From Pleomorphochaeta sp. (GTDB lineage Bacteria; Spirochaetota; Spirochaetia; Sphaerochaetales; Sphaerochaetaceae): a stretch of DNA of 64,000 nucleotides. Location: assembly GCA_028532815.1 (NCBI GenBank), contig JAQQAS010000039.1, forward strand, positions 61,534 through 125,533, read 5' to 3'. The notes under the pieces are model-generated. The model was not told where the DNA came from, made no database searches, and saw nothing but the letters and a program-made list of their open reading frames with translations. Shown in pieces: positions 19,745-29,433 of this stretch. Numbering within the stretch: position 1 is the first letter of the stretch; each line of letters opens with the position of its first letter. The translations under genes were made by a program, and so were the position numbers.

Positions 19745-19768
19745 ATAGAGGGAGTTATCTCCCTCTAT
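19745..19768 (+). other. Intercistronic stem-loop after the binding-protein gene
   Basis: A perfect 10-bp stem, ATAGAGGGAG (19745-19754) and CTCCCTCTAT (19759-19768), has a TTAT loop and no T-run. Such hairpins after binding-protein genes protect the upstream mRNA and give more binding protein than permease. That role is inferred. Confidence 0.8.
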
Positions 19769-19798
19769 ATAAACTAAAATAAAATAGGATGTTAACAT

Positions 19799-20701
19799 AT
19801 GAAAAATAAAATCCCTAAAGGGACAATTGCAAAAAATAGAGAACGCTGGGCTTATTTATTTATTTCAGTTCCAGTTTTGTTTTATATTTTAGTAAGATTT
19901 ATTCCAACTATATATGCTTTTTATCTTTCTTTTACTGACTGGGATATAATTAGTGCAAGTGCAAATTGGATTGGATTTAGTAATTATAAAAGGTTGTTTA
20001 GTGACAAATTATTTTATAAAACATTGTCAAATACTTTTTATTATGTAATTTATGGATTACCACTTAGTTTATTATTTGGCTTTATTTTAGCTTATAATAT
20101 TGAAAAAATTAAAATAGGTAGTGGGTTATTTAAGACAGTTTATTTTATGCCTTATATTACCTCTATGGTTGCTGTTGCGTGGGTATGGAGATGGTTGTTT
20201 CAACCAGCACCGATTGGAATATTTAATAATATTCTAATTTCTATGGGACTGCCTATGCAAGAATTTTTAAATTCAGTTGAGCAATCAAAGGGTTGTATTT
20301 TAGCAGCTACAATTTGGAGTGGTGTTGGCTTCCAAATGATTATATTTATGGCAGGAATGAAAGGTATTTCTAAACAATATTATGAAGCTGCAAAAATAGA
20401 TGGAGCATCATCCTTTAATGAGCTAAGATATATTACTCTTCCTTTATTAAGAAATTCATTTATATTTTTATTAATTACAGGAACAATAAGATTTTTGAGG
20501 ATTTTTACACAAGTTGTAAATATGACTCGTAACTCGGCAGGTGGTCCATTAAATTCATCAAAACCTCTTGTTTTATATATTTATGATAATGCATTTAGAA
20601 GCTTTGATATGGGATATGCATCAGCATTAACAGTAATTTTATTTTTGATAATTCTGTTAATCACTCTGATACAAATGAGGGTTACTAGAGATGAAAGATA
20701 A
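19799..20701 (+). CDS. Sugar ABC transporter, permease (MalF/UgpA type)
   Basis: At 300 residues it has six membrane segments and the ATPase-contact EAA loop YYEAAKIDGASSFNELRYITLPLL near residues 197-220. The N-terminus ERWAYLFISVPVLFYILVRFIPTIYAFYLSFTDWD is typical of the first permease of CUT1 sugar importers. It overlaps the next permease by 11 bases. Confidence 0.94.
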   Translation: MKNKIPKGTIAKNRERWAYLFISVPVLFYILVRFIPTIYAFYLSFTDWDIISASANWIGFSNYKRLFSDKLFYKTLSNTFYYVIYGLPLSLLFGFILAYNIEKIKIGSGLFKTVYFMPYITSMVAVAWVWRWLFQPAPIGIFNNILISMGLPMQEFLNSVEQSKGCILAATIWSGVGFQMIIFMAGMKGISKQYYEAAKIDGASSFNELRYITLPLLRNSFIFLLITGTIRFLRIFTQVVNMTRNSAGGPLNSSKPLVLYIYDNAFRSFDMGYASALTVILFLIILLITLIQMRVTRDER

Positions 20702-21509
20702 AAATGTAATTAATAAAATTCGATATATTATTTTATTTATTTTTGGATTGATAATGCTTTTCCCTTTTGCTTGGATGCTAAGTACTTCAATGAAGCAGGG
20801 AAGAGAGGTCTTTAATCTTTCCTTACTAGTTAATAATCCATCATTAAAAAACTATGCAAGATTGTTTTCTAGTAGTTATTTTCCAAGATGGTTTGTTAAT
20901 TCCTTTATCGCTGGAACAATTGTAACGCTTAGTGTTTTATTCTTTGATTCTCTCATGGGATATACTTTTGCAAAACATAATTTTAAAGGTAAGAAATTAA
21001 TATTTATCTTAGTTTTGTCTACTATGATGATTCCCACTGAGATGTTAGTTATTCCTTGGTATTTAATATCCTCTAAAGTGGGATGGGTTGATACTTATTG
21101 GGGAATTGTATTTCCAGGTCTAATGACAGGTTTTGGTACATTTTTAATGAGACAGTTTTTTGACACTCTGCCTAATGATCTCTTTGATGCTGGAAGAATA
21201 GATGGAATGAATGAGTTTAAAATTTGGGCACAAATTGGTATGCCTTTAGTTAAAGCCGCTCTTTCTGCATTGGCAATTTTTAGCTTTGTTGGAAACTGGA
21301 ATGCATTTTTATGGCCATTGATTATTTCAAGTGAAACTAGGATGTATACACTTCCTGTAGGTTTAGCTTTATTTAATGGTGAATTCGCAACAGAGTGGGA
21401 GATGATAATGACTGGAGCTTCAGTTGCGACAATACCTGTGTTAATAATTTATATTATATTTCAACGTCAAATTATTGAAGGAATAGCTTTAACTGGCGTT
21501 AAAGGATAG
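20691..21509 (+). CDS. Sugar ABC transporter, permease (MalG/UgpE type)
   Basis: At 272 residues it is the second CUT1 permease, with AWMLSTSMKQGREVF at the first periplasmic turn and the EAA loop LFDAGRIDGMNEFKIWAQIGMPLVKAAL, then FVGNWNAFLWPLI. It ends with the common IIEGIALTGVKG tail. It pairs with the upstream permease. Confidence 0.94.
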   Translation: MKDKNVINKIRYIILFIFGLIMLFPFAWMLSTSMKQGREVFNLSLLVNNPSLKNYARLFSSSYFPRWFVNSFIAGTIVTLSVLFFDSLMGYTFAKHNFKGKKLIFILVLSTMMIPTEMLVIPWYLISSKVGWVDTYWGIVFPGLMTGFGTFLMRQFFDTLPNDLFDAGRIDGMNEFKIWAQIGMPLVKAALSALAIFSFVGNWNAFLWPLIISSETRMYTLPVGLALFNGEFATEWEMIMTGASVATIPVLIIYIIFQRQIIEGIALTGVKG

Positions 21510-21527
21510 CTTAAGGAGGAATAGAAT

Positions 21528-22460
21528 ATGATTCAAGGGATACCTATTTTCGATATTCATTGTCACTTCCCGGTTGCTGGAGATTATTTTCCAGATTATC
21601 CAAAATTTGAAAAAGTAGATTTTGGAAAACCTAGTGTTGAAGGGTTCGAAGTTAGAAATTATGGAGAAGTTTGGAGAAAAGCTTTTAATTTTCCAAAGCC
21701 AGAAAAATCTGATGATGATGATACTGTTATGGCTAAAAAATGGATAGATGATATCAATGCCAAACAGATTGAAAGAATCGGTTGGACAAGTGGTGGAGGT
21801 AATGATCGATTAGAGAAGATTTGTAAATTATATCCAGATAGATTTTTTGGATTTGCACATCATCATCCAGATAGTGAAAATGCTGTTGAAAAACTAGAGA
21901 AAGCTTTCAAAGAACAAAATATGGTTGCATATAAAATTCTTGGTCCAAGTGTTCCAACAGATCTCTCAGACAAGAAATACTATCCATTGTGGGAAATTTG
22001 TCAAAAATATGATAAGCCGGTATTAATCCACTTTGGTTTGCTAGGCGCTGCAGGAGGAACTGCATCTGGTATTAATCTAAGTCCTTTTGCAATTGCTGAT
22101 GTTTCAAAAAAATTTCCAAAGGTGAAGTTTATTGTTCCCCATTTTGGATGTACTTATATGGAAGACTTACTACAACTAATGTGGACAAGAGATAATATTT
22201 GGGTTGATACTTCTGGATCAAATCAATGGATTCGTTGGATGCCTTATAAGTTATCTTTAGAAGATGTTCAAAAAAAGTTTATTGAAACAGTAGGGCCTAG
22301 TAGAATCCTCTTCGCAACTGATTCAAGTTGGATGCCACGTGGTTTTGCATATATTTATTTAGAAGAGCAACATAAGAATTTCCGATTTATGAATTTAAGC
22401 GATAATGATCTTCATTTAATATTTCATAAAAATGCAGAATATTTAACTCATTTACTTTAA
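21528..22460 (+). CDS. Metal-dependent hydrolase of the amidohydrolase-2 family
   Basis: At 310 residues it is a TIM barrel with metal ligands HCH in FDIHCHFP at the N-terminus, His in VLIHFG, His in VPHFGCTYMEDLLQLM and Asp in LFATDSSWMPRG. The family includes lactonases, decarboxylases and sugar-acid hydrolases; the substrate is unknown. Ribosome-binding site AAGGAGG at about 21513. The gene follows the ABC permeases by 18 bases, so it probably acts on the imported compound or a product of it. Confidence 0.85.
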   Translation: MIQGIPIFDIHCHFPVAGDYFPDYPKFEKVDFGKPSVEGFEVRNYGEVWRKAFNFPKPEKSDDDDTVMAKKWIDDINAKQIERIGWTSGGGNDRLEKICKLYPDRFFGFAHHHPDSENAVEKLEKAFKEQNMVAYKILGPSVPTDLSDKKYYPLWEICQKYDKPVLIHFGLLGAAGGTASGINLSPFAIADVSKKFPKVKFIVPHFGCTYMEDLLQLMWTRDNIWVDTSGSNQWIRWMPYKLSLEDVQKKFIETVGPSRILFATDSSWMPRGFAYIYLEEQHKNFRFMNLSDNDLHLIFHKNAEYLTHLL

Positions 22461-22479
22461 AAGTTTAGTAAAATGAATG

Positions 22480-22510
22480 GCATACTTAATACTTTTTGTG
22501 TTAAGTATGC
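22480..22510 (+). other. Hairpin between the amidohydrolase and ROK genes
   Basis: A perfect 10-bp stem, GCATACTTAA (22480-22489) and TTAAGTATGC (22501-22510), has an 11-nt loop and only a modest T-rich tail. It may be a weak terminator or attenuator that lowers regulator expression, or an mRNA end point. Confidence 0.65.
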
Positions 22511-22560
22511 TATAGTTTATTTTGACTAATTTGATTGGCAATAGGCAATGGAGGAAAGAT

Positions 22561-23751
22561 ATGAAGAAATTAACAAATACGATGGATATTAGAGTTTCTA
22601 ATGCTATTTCAATTTTACAAATGTTAAGGCACCATCCATCTAAAACTAAATCTAAGATAGCTCTAGATACAGGTTTAAGTTTTTCTTCTTCTTCAAACAT
22701 CGCTTCAATTTTAGTTGATAAAGGACTTTTGAAAATAGATGAGAATTCTTTATCTACAGGGGGTAGAAAGGCTGCATGTTTAAGTTTTAATGGCGACTTT
22801 GCATACGCTGTTGTATTAGATTTACATGATAATAGAACAGGGTATCTAGGTTTGGTTAATATGAGCAATGAAATTAAAAAAATTGTCTCATTTGAAATTA
22901 AAAGCAGTGATACCCTAGAAGATATACAGAGCAAAATTTCAGAAGCTAACGATGATTTAATGAAAGGTGTTACTATCCCAATAATAGGCGTTTGTTGTGC
23001 AATAGCTGCTGTATTTTTAGCAAATTCTAATATTGTTTTATCTTGTTCTAATCCTGTGTTTGAAGGGGTTAATATAGTCTCTATTGTCAGGGATTTGTTT
23101 AATCATGAGTTTGTTGTTATTGAAAATGATGCAAACTTATCAATTTTAGCCCATAGTTTTGATGATGATAGTGCTAGTAAAATTAGTATTTTCTTAACAC
23201 AAGGCGTTGGAATGGGAATAATGATAAATAATCAGTTGTATACAGGAAAAGATGGAATAGCTGGAGAACTTGGCCACATGAAGGTAAGAGGTGAGAGTCG
23301 AACTTGTAAATGTGGGCATCAAGGCTGTTTAAGATTGTTTATTCCTTTAGAATCCATTGCATATGACTTGGGGGAAATAAAGTATCTTGAAGAAGGCCTT
23401 TCAAACATGGATTATGCCTCTCAGTTAGCTAAAAGATATTTAGATGGGGAAAGTCCCGTAATTGAAAGAGTTGATTTAGCAAAACAAAAATTAGGAGAGA
23501 CCTTAGCTCTTTTATTAGATATATTTAACCCTAGTGAATTTATTATCTGTGGTAATATGAGTAACTTATTTAAAATAATTGAACCAGGTGTTAAAGAAAT
23601 TTGCAGAGATTATTCTAAACTAGCAAAAACCTTCGATGCAAAAATAACATTTGATACCACAGTTCCAAATAAAATAATGCTAATAGGTGGTAGTGAAAGA
23701 TTGTTTAATCAATGGCTATATGATGGTTTTGAAAGATATATTTCAGATTAA
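22561..23751 (+). CDS. ROK-family transcriptional regulator
   Basis: At 396 residues it has an N-terminal winged helix (about 12-70: NAISILQMLRHHPSKTKSKIALDTGLS) and a ROK sugar-kinase-like domain. The zinc signature CKCGHQGC follows GELGHMKV. The ATG at 22561 has GGAGG seven bases upstream; a TTG at 22522 has none and is rejected as start. ROK repressors usually release DNA on binding a sugar or sugar phosphate. It is the last gene of the ABC operon and the natural candidate to bind the 13-bp palindromes at 16148, 18388 and 25470. Confidence 0.93.
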   Translation: MKKLTNTMDIRVSNAISILQMLRHHPSKTKSKIALDTGLSFSSSSNIASILVDKGLLKIDENSLSTGGRKAACLSFNGDFAYAVVLDLHDNRTGYLGLVNMSNEIKKIVSFEIKSSDTLEDIQSKISEANDDLMKGVTIPIIGVCCAIAAVFLANSNIVLSCSNPVFEGVNIVSIVRDLFNHEFVVIENDANLSILAHSFDDDSASKISIFLTQGVGMGIMINNQLYTGKDGIAGELGHMKVRGESRTCKCGHQGCLRLFIPLESIAYDLGEIKYLEEGLSNMDYASQLAKRYLDGESPVIERVDLAKQKLGETLALLLDIFNPSEFIICGNMSNLFKIIEPGVKEICRDYSKLAKTFDAKITFDTTVPNKIMLIGGSERLFNQWLYDGFERYISD

Positions 23752-25442
23752 TTTATTTCTTTTTCAAGAAGTTCAATAAGATCTTTAGCTATCTCTACAT
23801 ATTCCTTTATGGTCGAAATTGAAATTGATATTTTTGGTTCAGTTCCAGATTTTCTAACATAAATTAACCCAATTTCTTCATTGTTTTTATTAAATATTTT
23901 CAAAAGTAATACATCGTATTCATATTTTATACTAAAAGGTTTAAATTGAAATTTTTTGAAATTAATGATTTTGTTTTCAAGTTTGTTCCATTCTAATGAA
24001 CCTCGATAAAACTTATCTAGAGGATATTTGTATGATGTTATTTTTCTATTGAATCCAAAATTGTAGGTTGAAAGTCCAAAACCCAAAGCTAAAAGAGCTG
24101 TAAGTAAGCCATTCCCGCTAAGAAGTGGCGGGGTAAATAGTTCGTTTTTAATTATCACATGGCCAGATCTCTCACATCCAACAAACATTATATCTTCATC
24201 TATAGACTCAATTAACCATCTATCGCCGACTCCCACAGTATTACATTTCCAATCAAGTTCATCTTTAATAATTGGAATTAAGGCTATATCGCTTTCAATT
24301 GTAAGGCAGAATCTTCCTTGTTTATTAGTTTTTGAAAAACCTTTTGCAATTATATAACCTAATATATCTCCATTATATACAAATACCTTCTTAGTTTTAG
24401 CACAATACTTTAAGATGAAGGCTCTATCTCCATCACCATCTAGTACTATAGCAAATAAATCTTTTTGATAAATTCTTCCATCTTTTAAAAGTCTATTTAT
24501 ACTATTTAGCTTTGATTCTTTAATAGAGAATGGTAAACCTTCTAAAAGAGCTACACCACAATCTTCATTAATATTTTTTTCACCTAAAAAACAAGCTAAG
24601 TTAACTGTCTTTATGCCTTGTTTATGTAAATAATTTTGCCCAATTTTTGAAAATGCACCATTTGAAAAATCAAGATATAGTGGAGTACCATTTAAAGTTT
24701 TCTTTATATTCTGCCAATTAACTTGATAAAAAACCTTTTCAAAAGTGTTCATAGGATAAAATGTTTTATTTATGGAATTAGGAAGATTGTTAAATTTGGT
24801 ATCTAAGGTTTTTAGAAAGTTATAGGTAAGTTGATATTCTCCCTTTTTAGATGTTGGGTATAATTTTTTCCCATTAATAAATAACTTTATACCATTGTAC
24901 TGTGGTGGATTGTGAGAAGCTGTTACCATAATTGCAGGAATACTTTTTTCTAAAGAGTATGCAACTAATAATGGGGTTGGAACAATTTGTAAATCTTTGA
25001 TTTTTATAGTGGATTCACTTAAAGCTTCAATTACAGCTTTTTTTATATTATTATTTTGTAATAATTCTCTACCATCTTCAGCAATAGCAATTTCCTCAAT
25101 GTTTTCATTTAATAATTTTACAAAAGAATTTATATAATTTTTTACAAAACTTGGGGTAATTTTTTTATCTACTATAAAAGTATTTAAATAATTTTTATTA
25201 GAGACTTCTTTTGATGATATAGCTCTAACGCCATCTGTCGTTGGAATTTTATAGGCACATTTGTTGATAATTGAATTTAATTCATTAGTATTTAAATCTT
25301 CATCACTAATATTATTAAATTTAATAATATCAAATATTAAATCATAGTCTATATTCTTTTCAATTTTATCTTTGATTATTTTTTGCTTATTATTTACAAG
25401 TTCAGAAAAGGTGAAAGTTGAAAAATTAAAAAAGTCTAACAT
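23748..25442 (-). CDS. Alpha-D-phosphohexomutase (phosphoglucomutase-type)
   Basis: At 564 residues it has the catalytic loop TASHNPPQYNG near residue 175, metal loop LDGDGDR near 335, sugar loop GCERSGH and phosphate loop VRKSGTEPK. The N-terminal ~140 residues before the catalytic loop are longer than in the short bacterial PMM/PGM group and fit the phosphoglucomutase-2/phosphopentomutase group. Its 3' end overlaps the ROK gene by four bases. It has the palindrome promoter on its own strand, so it likely handles a sugar phosphate produced by this locus. Confidence 0.9.
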   Translation of the reverse strand: MLDFFNFSTFTFSELVNNKQKIIKDKIEKNIDYDLIFDIIKFNNISDEDLNTNELNSIINKCAYKIPTTDGVRAISSKEVSNKNYLNTFIVDKKITPSFVKNYINSFVKLLNENIEEIAIAEDGRELLQNNNIKKAVIEALSESTIKIKDLQIVPTPLLVAYSLEKSIPAIMVTASHNPPQYNGIKLFINGKKLYPTSKKGEYQLTYNFLKTLDTKFNNLPNSINKTFYPMNTFEKVFYQVNWQNIKKTLNGTPLYLDFSNGAFSKIGQNYLHKQGIKTVNLACFLGEKNINEDCGVALLEGLPFSIKESKLNSINRLLKDGRIYQKDLFAIVLDGDGDRAFILKYCAKTKKVFVYNGDILGYIIAKGFSKTNKQGRFCLTIESDIALIPIIKDELDWKCNTVGVGDRWLIESIDEDIMFVGCERSGHVIIKNELFTPPLLSGNGLLTALLALGFGLSTYNFGFNRKITSYKYPLDKFYRGSLEWNKLENKIINFKKFQFKPFSIKYEYDVLLLKIFNKNNEEIGLIYVRKSGTEPKISISISTIKEYVEIAKDLIELLEKEIN

Positions 25443-25469
25443 TTATATCCTCATATATTTGATTGTATT

Positions 25470-25501
25470 ACTTATTATAAGTCTTATAAAAAGAATGTCA
25501 A
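25470..25501 (-). promoter_or_regulatory. Sigma-70 promoter with palindromic operator for the phosphohexomutase
   Basis: On the - strand: TTGACA (25501-25496), 16-bp spacer, TATAAT (25479-25474), with the palindrome at 25470-25482. The spacing and the position of the palindrome over the -10 match the copies at 16129 and 18369. Confidence 0.86.
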
Positions 25502-25847
25502 ATAAATTTGTAATTATAATCAAAAAGAATATTATCTAATATTTTTTTAACATATTTACTTTATTGTTATTAATAGCTAAAAATTGTATAATTATTATTA
25601 TGTTTGTCTAAATTTAATACAAAATGCAAGTTTTTAATAGGAAAAAAAGTGCTGATTTGAGAGAATATTTACAGTATAGAAAAAAAGTTAGCATAAAGGA
25701 TTGAAAAAAGTTGTGGTTTGTTTTATTATCCTCACGGTGTATTAGTTTATAGTAGAGCTAAAAATATATTAATACATGACAAATGTAAATAATGTTTCAG
25801 GGATGGCCTGGGACTAAGACATATTCTATAATAAGAGGTTTTAATTT
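25502..25847 (+). promoter_or_regulatory. fusA leader with a likely sigma-70 promoter
   Basis: No gene is seen in these bases. The best promoter is TTGAAA (25701-25706), 17 bp, TATTAT (25724-25729), giving a leader of about 110 nt before fusA. No convincing riboswitch or S12/L10-type motif was recognised in the leader. Confidence 0.55.
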
Positions 25848-27956
25848 ATGAGCAACCTGAATAACATGAGAAACATCGGTATTAGTGCCCACATTGACTC
25901 CGGTAAAACAACTCTTACTGAACGTATTCTTTATTACTGTAAGAAAATTCATGCAATCCATGAAGTACGTGGTAAAGATGGTGTTGGTGCAACAATGGAC
26001 AGTATGGAACTTGAAAAAGAACGTGGAATTACTATTGCATCTGCAGCAACAAACGTTACTTGGAAAGACCATGAGATTAACATTATCGATACTCCCGGCC
26101 ACGTTGACTTTACAATCGAAGTTGAAAGATCATTACGTGTTTTAGATGGCGCAATCCTTGTTCTCTGTTCTGTTGGTGGGGTACAATCTCAATCTATTAC
26201 TGTTGATAGACAGATGAAACGTTATAATGTACCTAGAATTGCATTTATCAATAAATGTGATAGAACTGGTGCTAATCCATATCGTGTAAAAGATCAATTA
26301 ATTGAAAAATTAGGTCTTAATGCAGTTATGATGCAAGTACCTATCGGATTAGAAGATAAACTTGAAGGTGTTATCGATCTAGTTGAAATGCAAGCAATTT
26401 ATTTTGATGCAGGTGAGGATGGCCTACAACCAAGATATGCAGAAATTCCAGCAGAATTAGTTGATGAAGCTAACGAAAAGAGAGAAGAATTATTAGATGC
26501 AATCTCTTTAGTTGATGATGATTTAATGGAAGCTATGCTTGAAGAAAATGTAACTGTTGATTTAATTAACTCTGCAGTTCGTAAAGCAACTATTGGATTA
26601 AAACTTTGTCCTGTTTACTTAGGTTCAGCTTATAAAAACAAAGGTATCCCAGCTTTAATGGATGCAGTTAATGCATTCTTACCAGATCCTACTGAAGTAG
26701 AAAACAAAGCTTTAGATTTAGATAATGACGAACAAGAAATTGTATTACCTTCAGATGAAACTTTAAAACCTGTTGTACTTGCTTTTAAATTAGAAGATGG
26801 TCAATACGGTCAGTTAACATATATTCGTGTATACCAAGGTAAAATCAGAAAGGGTGATGAATTATATAATACTCGTTCAAGAAAGAAATTTAAAATTGGT
26901 CGTTTAATTAGAATGCACTCTAATGAGATGGAAGACTTACAAGAATGTGGATGTGGTGAAATTGCTGCCTTATTTGGTGTTGATTGTGCTTCTGGTGATA
27001 CTTTCTGTCATCCAGACTTAAACTACTCCATGACTTCAATGTTCGTACCAACCCCAGTTATTTCTCTTTCAATCGAACCTGTGGATAAGAAAGCTGCTGA
27101 TAACATGGCTAAGGCTTTAAACAGATTTACAAAAGAAGACCCAACTTTCAGAACTTATGTAGATCCAGAGTCAAACCAAACTATTATCCAAGGTATGGGA
27201 GAATTACACTTAGAAGTTTATGTTGAAAGAATGAAGAGAGAATATAAGGCTGAAGTTGTAATTGGTAAACCAGAAGTTGCTTACCGTGAAGCTATTTCAC
27301 AAAGAGCTGAATTTAACTACACTCACAAGAAACAAACTGGAGGTTCAGGACAATATGCACGTGTTGCAGGTTATATTGAACCAATCGCTGCATCTGCTGA
27401 AGGCGAAGACCAAAAAGATTATGAATTTATAGACCAAATTAAGGGTGGTGCAATTCCTACAGAATATATCCCTTCTTGTGATAAAGGTTTCCAACTTGCA
27501 ATGAAGAAAGGAACTCAAATTGGTTTCCCTGTTGTAAATATCTCAGCTTGTGTTAATGATGGTGCTTGGCACCCAGTTGACTCATCTGATATGGCTTTCC
27601 AAACTGCCGCTTTAGCAGCATTTAGAGAAGCTTATGAAAGAGCAAAACCAGTTATCCTTGAACCAATCATGAAAGTTGAAGTTACAGGACCTACAGAATT
27701 CCAAGGAAATATCTTCGGTTCTATTAATCAAAGACGTGGTATGATTGTATCTTCAAGTGAAGAAGGTGTTAGTTGTATTGTTGAAGCTGAAGTACCTCTA
27801 TCAGAGATGTTCGGTTATTCAACAGTTCTAAGATCTTTAACTCAAGGTAAAGCTGAATTCACAATGGAAATCGCTAAATATGGTAGAGTTCCACAAAGTG
27901 TAGCAACTGAGTTAAAAGAAAAGTATGCTAAAAAGCGTGCTGAAGAAAACAAATAA
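25848..27956 (+). CDS. fusA: Elongation factor G, spirochaete/mitochondrial EFG1 subtype
   Basis: At 702 residues it is a translational GTPase with G1 [10 protein letters not shown]3 DTPGHVDF and G4 NKCD. The Ser in HIDSGKTT (Ala in most bacterial EF-G) and [18 protein letters not shown] are typical of the mtEFG1/spdEFG1 group found in spirochaetes and mitochondria. In organisms of this type EFG1 is reported to do translocation, while a second EF-G handles ribosome recycling. It stands alone, not in a str operon, with its own promoter and terminator. Confidence 0.96.
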   Translation: MSNLNNMRNIGISAHIDSGKTTLTERILYYCKKIHAIHEVRGKDGVGATMDSMELEKERGITIASAATNVTWKDHEINIIDTPGHVDFTIEVERSLRVLDGAILVLCSVGGVQSQSITVDRQMKRYNVPRIAFINKCDRTGANPYRVKDQLIEKLGLNAVMMQVPIGLEDKLEGVIDLVEMQAIYFDAGEDGLQPRYAEIPAELVDEANEKREELLDAISLVDDDLMEAMLEENVTVDLINSAVRKATIGLKLCPVYLGSAYKNKGIPALMDAVNAFLPDPTEVENKALDLDNDEQEIVLPSDETLKPVVLAFKLEDGQYGQLTYIRVYQGKIRKGDELYNTRSRKKFKIGRLIRMHSNEMEDLQECGCGEIAALFGVDCASGDTFCHPDLNYSMTSMFVPTPVISLSIEPVDKKAADNMAKALNRFTKEDPTFRTYVDPESNQTIIQGMGELHLEVYVERMKREYKAEVVIGKPEVAYREAISQRAEFNYTHKKQTGGSGQYARVAGYIEPIAASAEGEDQKDYEFIDQIKGGAIPTEYIPSCDKGFQLAMKKGTQIGFPVVNISACVNDGAWHPVDSSDMAFQTAALAAFREAYERAKPVILEPIMKVEVTGPTEFQGNIFGSINQRRGMIVSSSEEGVSCIVEAEVPLSEMFGYSTVLRSLTQGKAEFTMEIAKYGRVPQSVATELKEKYAKKRAEENK

Positions 27957-27976
27957 GCTACATTAAACTTATAAAT

Positions 27977-28018
27977 ATATCGGATTTTATCAACTTAGAT
28001 AGAGTCCGATATTTTTTT
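27977..28018 (+). terminator. Rho-independent terminator of fusA
   Basis: ATATCGGA (27977-27984) pairs with TCCGATAT (28005-28012), with a 20-nt loop and a run of seven T after. Confidence 0.85.
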
Positions 28019-28109
28019 CCCTAACATCAAATTATTAATTATTACCACATTAAATCAATTGGTAATATCTTAAAACAAATAAACATTTTTCCCCGATTTA
28101 TAGTTTTCG

Positions 28110-28118
28110 TGATATAAT
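28110..28118 (+). promoter_or_regulatory. Extended -10 promoter of the P-loop ATPase gene
   Basis: TGATATAAT is an extended -10 element (TGn then TATAAT at 28113-28118). No clear -35 was seen 17 bp upstream. Ribosome-binding site CGGAGG follows at about 28136. Confidence 0.6.
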
Positions 28119-28149
28119 TAGTTATCAAGATATTTCGGAGGTAAAATAC

Positions 28150-28857
28150 ATGGAAATTCAAGAGTTAACCAAAATTAGCCCATTAAGGGTCTTTGAAGAG
28201 TCTATTGGCGGTGGATTAGGTCGTGGTAATTTAGGTGTTCTAGTATCTCGTCATGGGGTAGGAAAGACAGCTTGTCTCGTTCATTTAGCTACTGACAAAC
28301 TTTTTAGAGGCCAACACGTAATTCACGTTTCATTTAGTGGTAATGTGGAACATGTTATCAATTGGTACAAGGATGTTTTTCAAGAGGTATCCGATAAGAG
28401 ACATTTAGATAAATCTGAAAACGTTTATGATGAAATATTATCTAATAGAGTAGTTATGAATTTCTCCCAAGATATGGTTTCTATAGATAAGGTGTTATCA
28501 AGTTTAGAAACTTTAATTAATGCAGGTTCCTTTAAAGCTGATGCTATTTTATTTGATGGTTATAAGTTAACAACCGCAAATATCGAAGATGTACAAAAAA
28601 TAAAAGATTTTGCAGCTAAATTAAATGTAGAAGTTTGGTTTAGTGTTTCCCCAGTTAGAGAAGATGTTAAGTATGACGAATATGGTGTTCCAGAAACTGT
28701 AACCCCTTATCTAAAAGTAGTTGACGTTCTAGTTGGACTTAAAATGAATAAAGAAGGAGACAAAGTTAGAATGACTCTTGTCAAAGAACATGACAAGATT
28801 GCCGATAAACCTTTAGAGGTTTGCTTAGATCCTAAAACTATGTTGATTTCCAGGTAA
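28150..28857 (+). CDS. RecA/KaiC-like P-loop ATPase of unknown role
   Basis: At 235 residues it has a Walker A motif SRHGVGKTACL near residue 40 and a Walker B-like strand ADAILFDG near 138, in the order and spacing of the RecA/KaiC ATPase fold. It lacks a DNA-binding or hexamer-forming extension. It has its own extended -10 promoter and terminator and no operon partner. I do not recognise the family beyond the fold. Confidence 0.75.
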   Translation: MEIQELTKISPLRVFEESIGGGLGRGNLGVLVSRHGVGKTACLVHLATDKLFRGQHVIHVSFSGNVEHVINWYKDVFQEVSDKRHLDKSENVYDEILSNRVVMNFSQDMVSIDKVLSSLETLINAGSFKADAILFDGYKLTTANIEDVQKIKDFAAKLNVEVWFSVSPVREDVKYDEYGVPETVTPYLKVVDVLVGLKMNKEGDKVRMTLVKEHDKIADKPLEVCLDPKTMLISR

Positions 28858-28866
28858 TATATTGAT

Positions 28867-28893
28867 AAATCCTCCTATTTTGGAGGATTTTTT
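28867..28893 (+). terminator. Rho-independent terminator of the P-loop ATPase gene
   Basis: AAATCCTCC (28867-28875) and GGAGGATTT (28882-28890) form a 9-bp stem with a 6-nt loop and T-run. A second hairpin (28912-28941, CTGCTAGAG with CTCTAGCGG) overlaps the end of ispF. Confidence 0.9.
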
Positions 28894-28942
28894 GGTTATT
28901 ACAATATTTATAAACTGCTAGAGAAAATACTCTAGCGGTTTT

Positions 28943-29425
28943 TTAAACCCAAAGTTCTTTAATCTCTTCAACTAAGATGACAGCTTGAGCAATAATTGCA
29001 TCTCCACTTCCCAATTCTCCAAGAATCTTTTCAGAGGTTTTTGCTTTGACAGCTATTTGAGAAGTTGAGATTGATAATAGTTTAGCAAGATTGTTTTTAA
29101 TTTTAGGCACATAGTCTTTTAGTTTTGGTGTTTGTAGAATTATAGTACAGTCGATATTAATTATTTCAACAGGATACATAGCAAGAGTTTGCTCTAGGAG
29201 CTCTGTGCTACTTACATCTTTATATTTTGGATCTGTATCGCTAAAAAGAGTTCCTATATCCTCCGCACCACAAGCACCAAGAATTGAATCAATAATAGCA
29301 TGAAGGAGAACATCTCCATCACTGTGAGCTATTTCTCCTTTTTCGCTTTCAATTAATATACCACCTAGGAGAAGGTCTCTGCCTTTTCCAAGTTTATGTA
29401 AATCAAAACCTTGTCCAATCCTCAC
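28943..29425 (-). CDS. ispF: 2-C-methyl-D-erythritol 2,4-cyclodiphosphate synthase
   Basis: At 160 residues it is the fifth enzyme of the MEP isoprenoid pathway. It forms the cyclic diphosphate from CDP-ME 2-phosphate. Zinc ligands sit in the N-terminal GFDLH, followed by the flexible loop AHSDGDVLLHAIIDSILGA and DIGTLFSD. It follows ispD by eight bases in the carD-ispD-ispF operon. Confidence 0.96.
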   Translation of the reverse strand: MRIGQGFDLHKLGKGRDLLLGGILIESEKGEIAHSDGDVLLHAIIDSILGACGAEDIGTLFSDTDPKYKDVSSTELLEQTLAMYPVEIINIDCTIILQTPKLKDYVPKIKNNLAKLLSISTSQIAVKAKTSEKILGELGSGDAIIAQAVILVEEIKELWV

Positions 29426-29433
29426 AAGCTACC

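Noticed and set aside
22522..22560. Upstream TTG as the ROK start
   Set aside because: It has no ribosome-binding site, whereas the ATG at 22561 has GGAGG at proper distance and matches the usual ROK N-terminus.
25797..26102. Antisense gene to fusA and similar opposite-strand frames inside conserved genes
   Set aside because: They mirror the codon pattern of the real gene, lack ribosome-binding sites and match no family.
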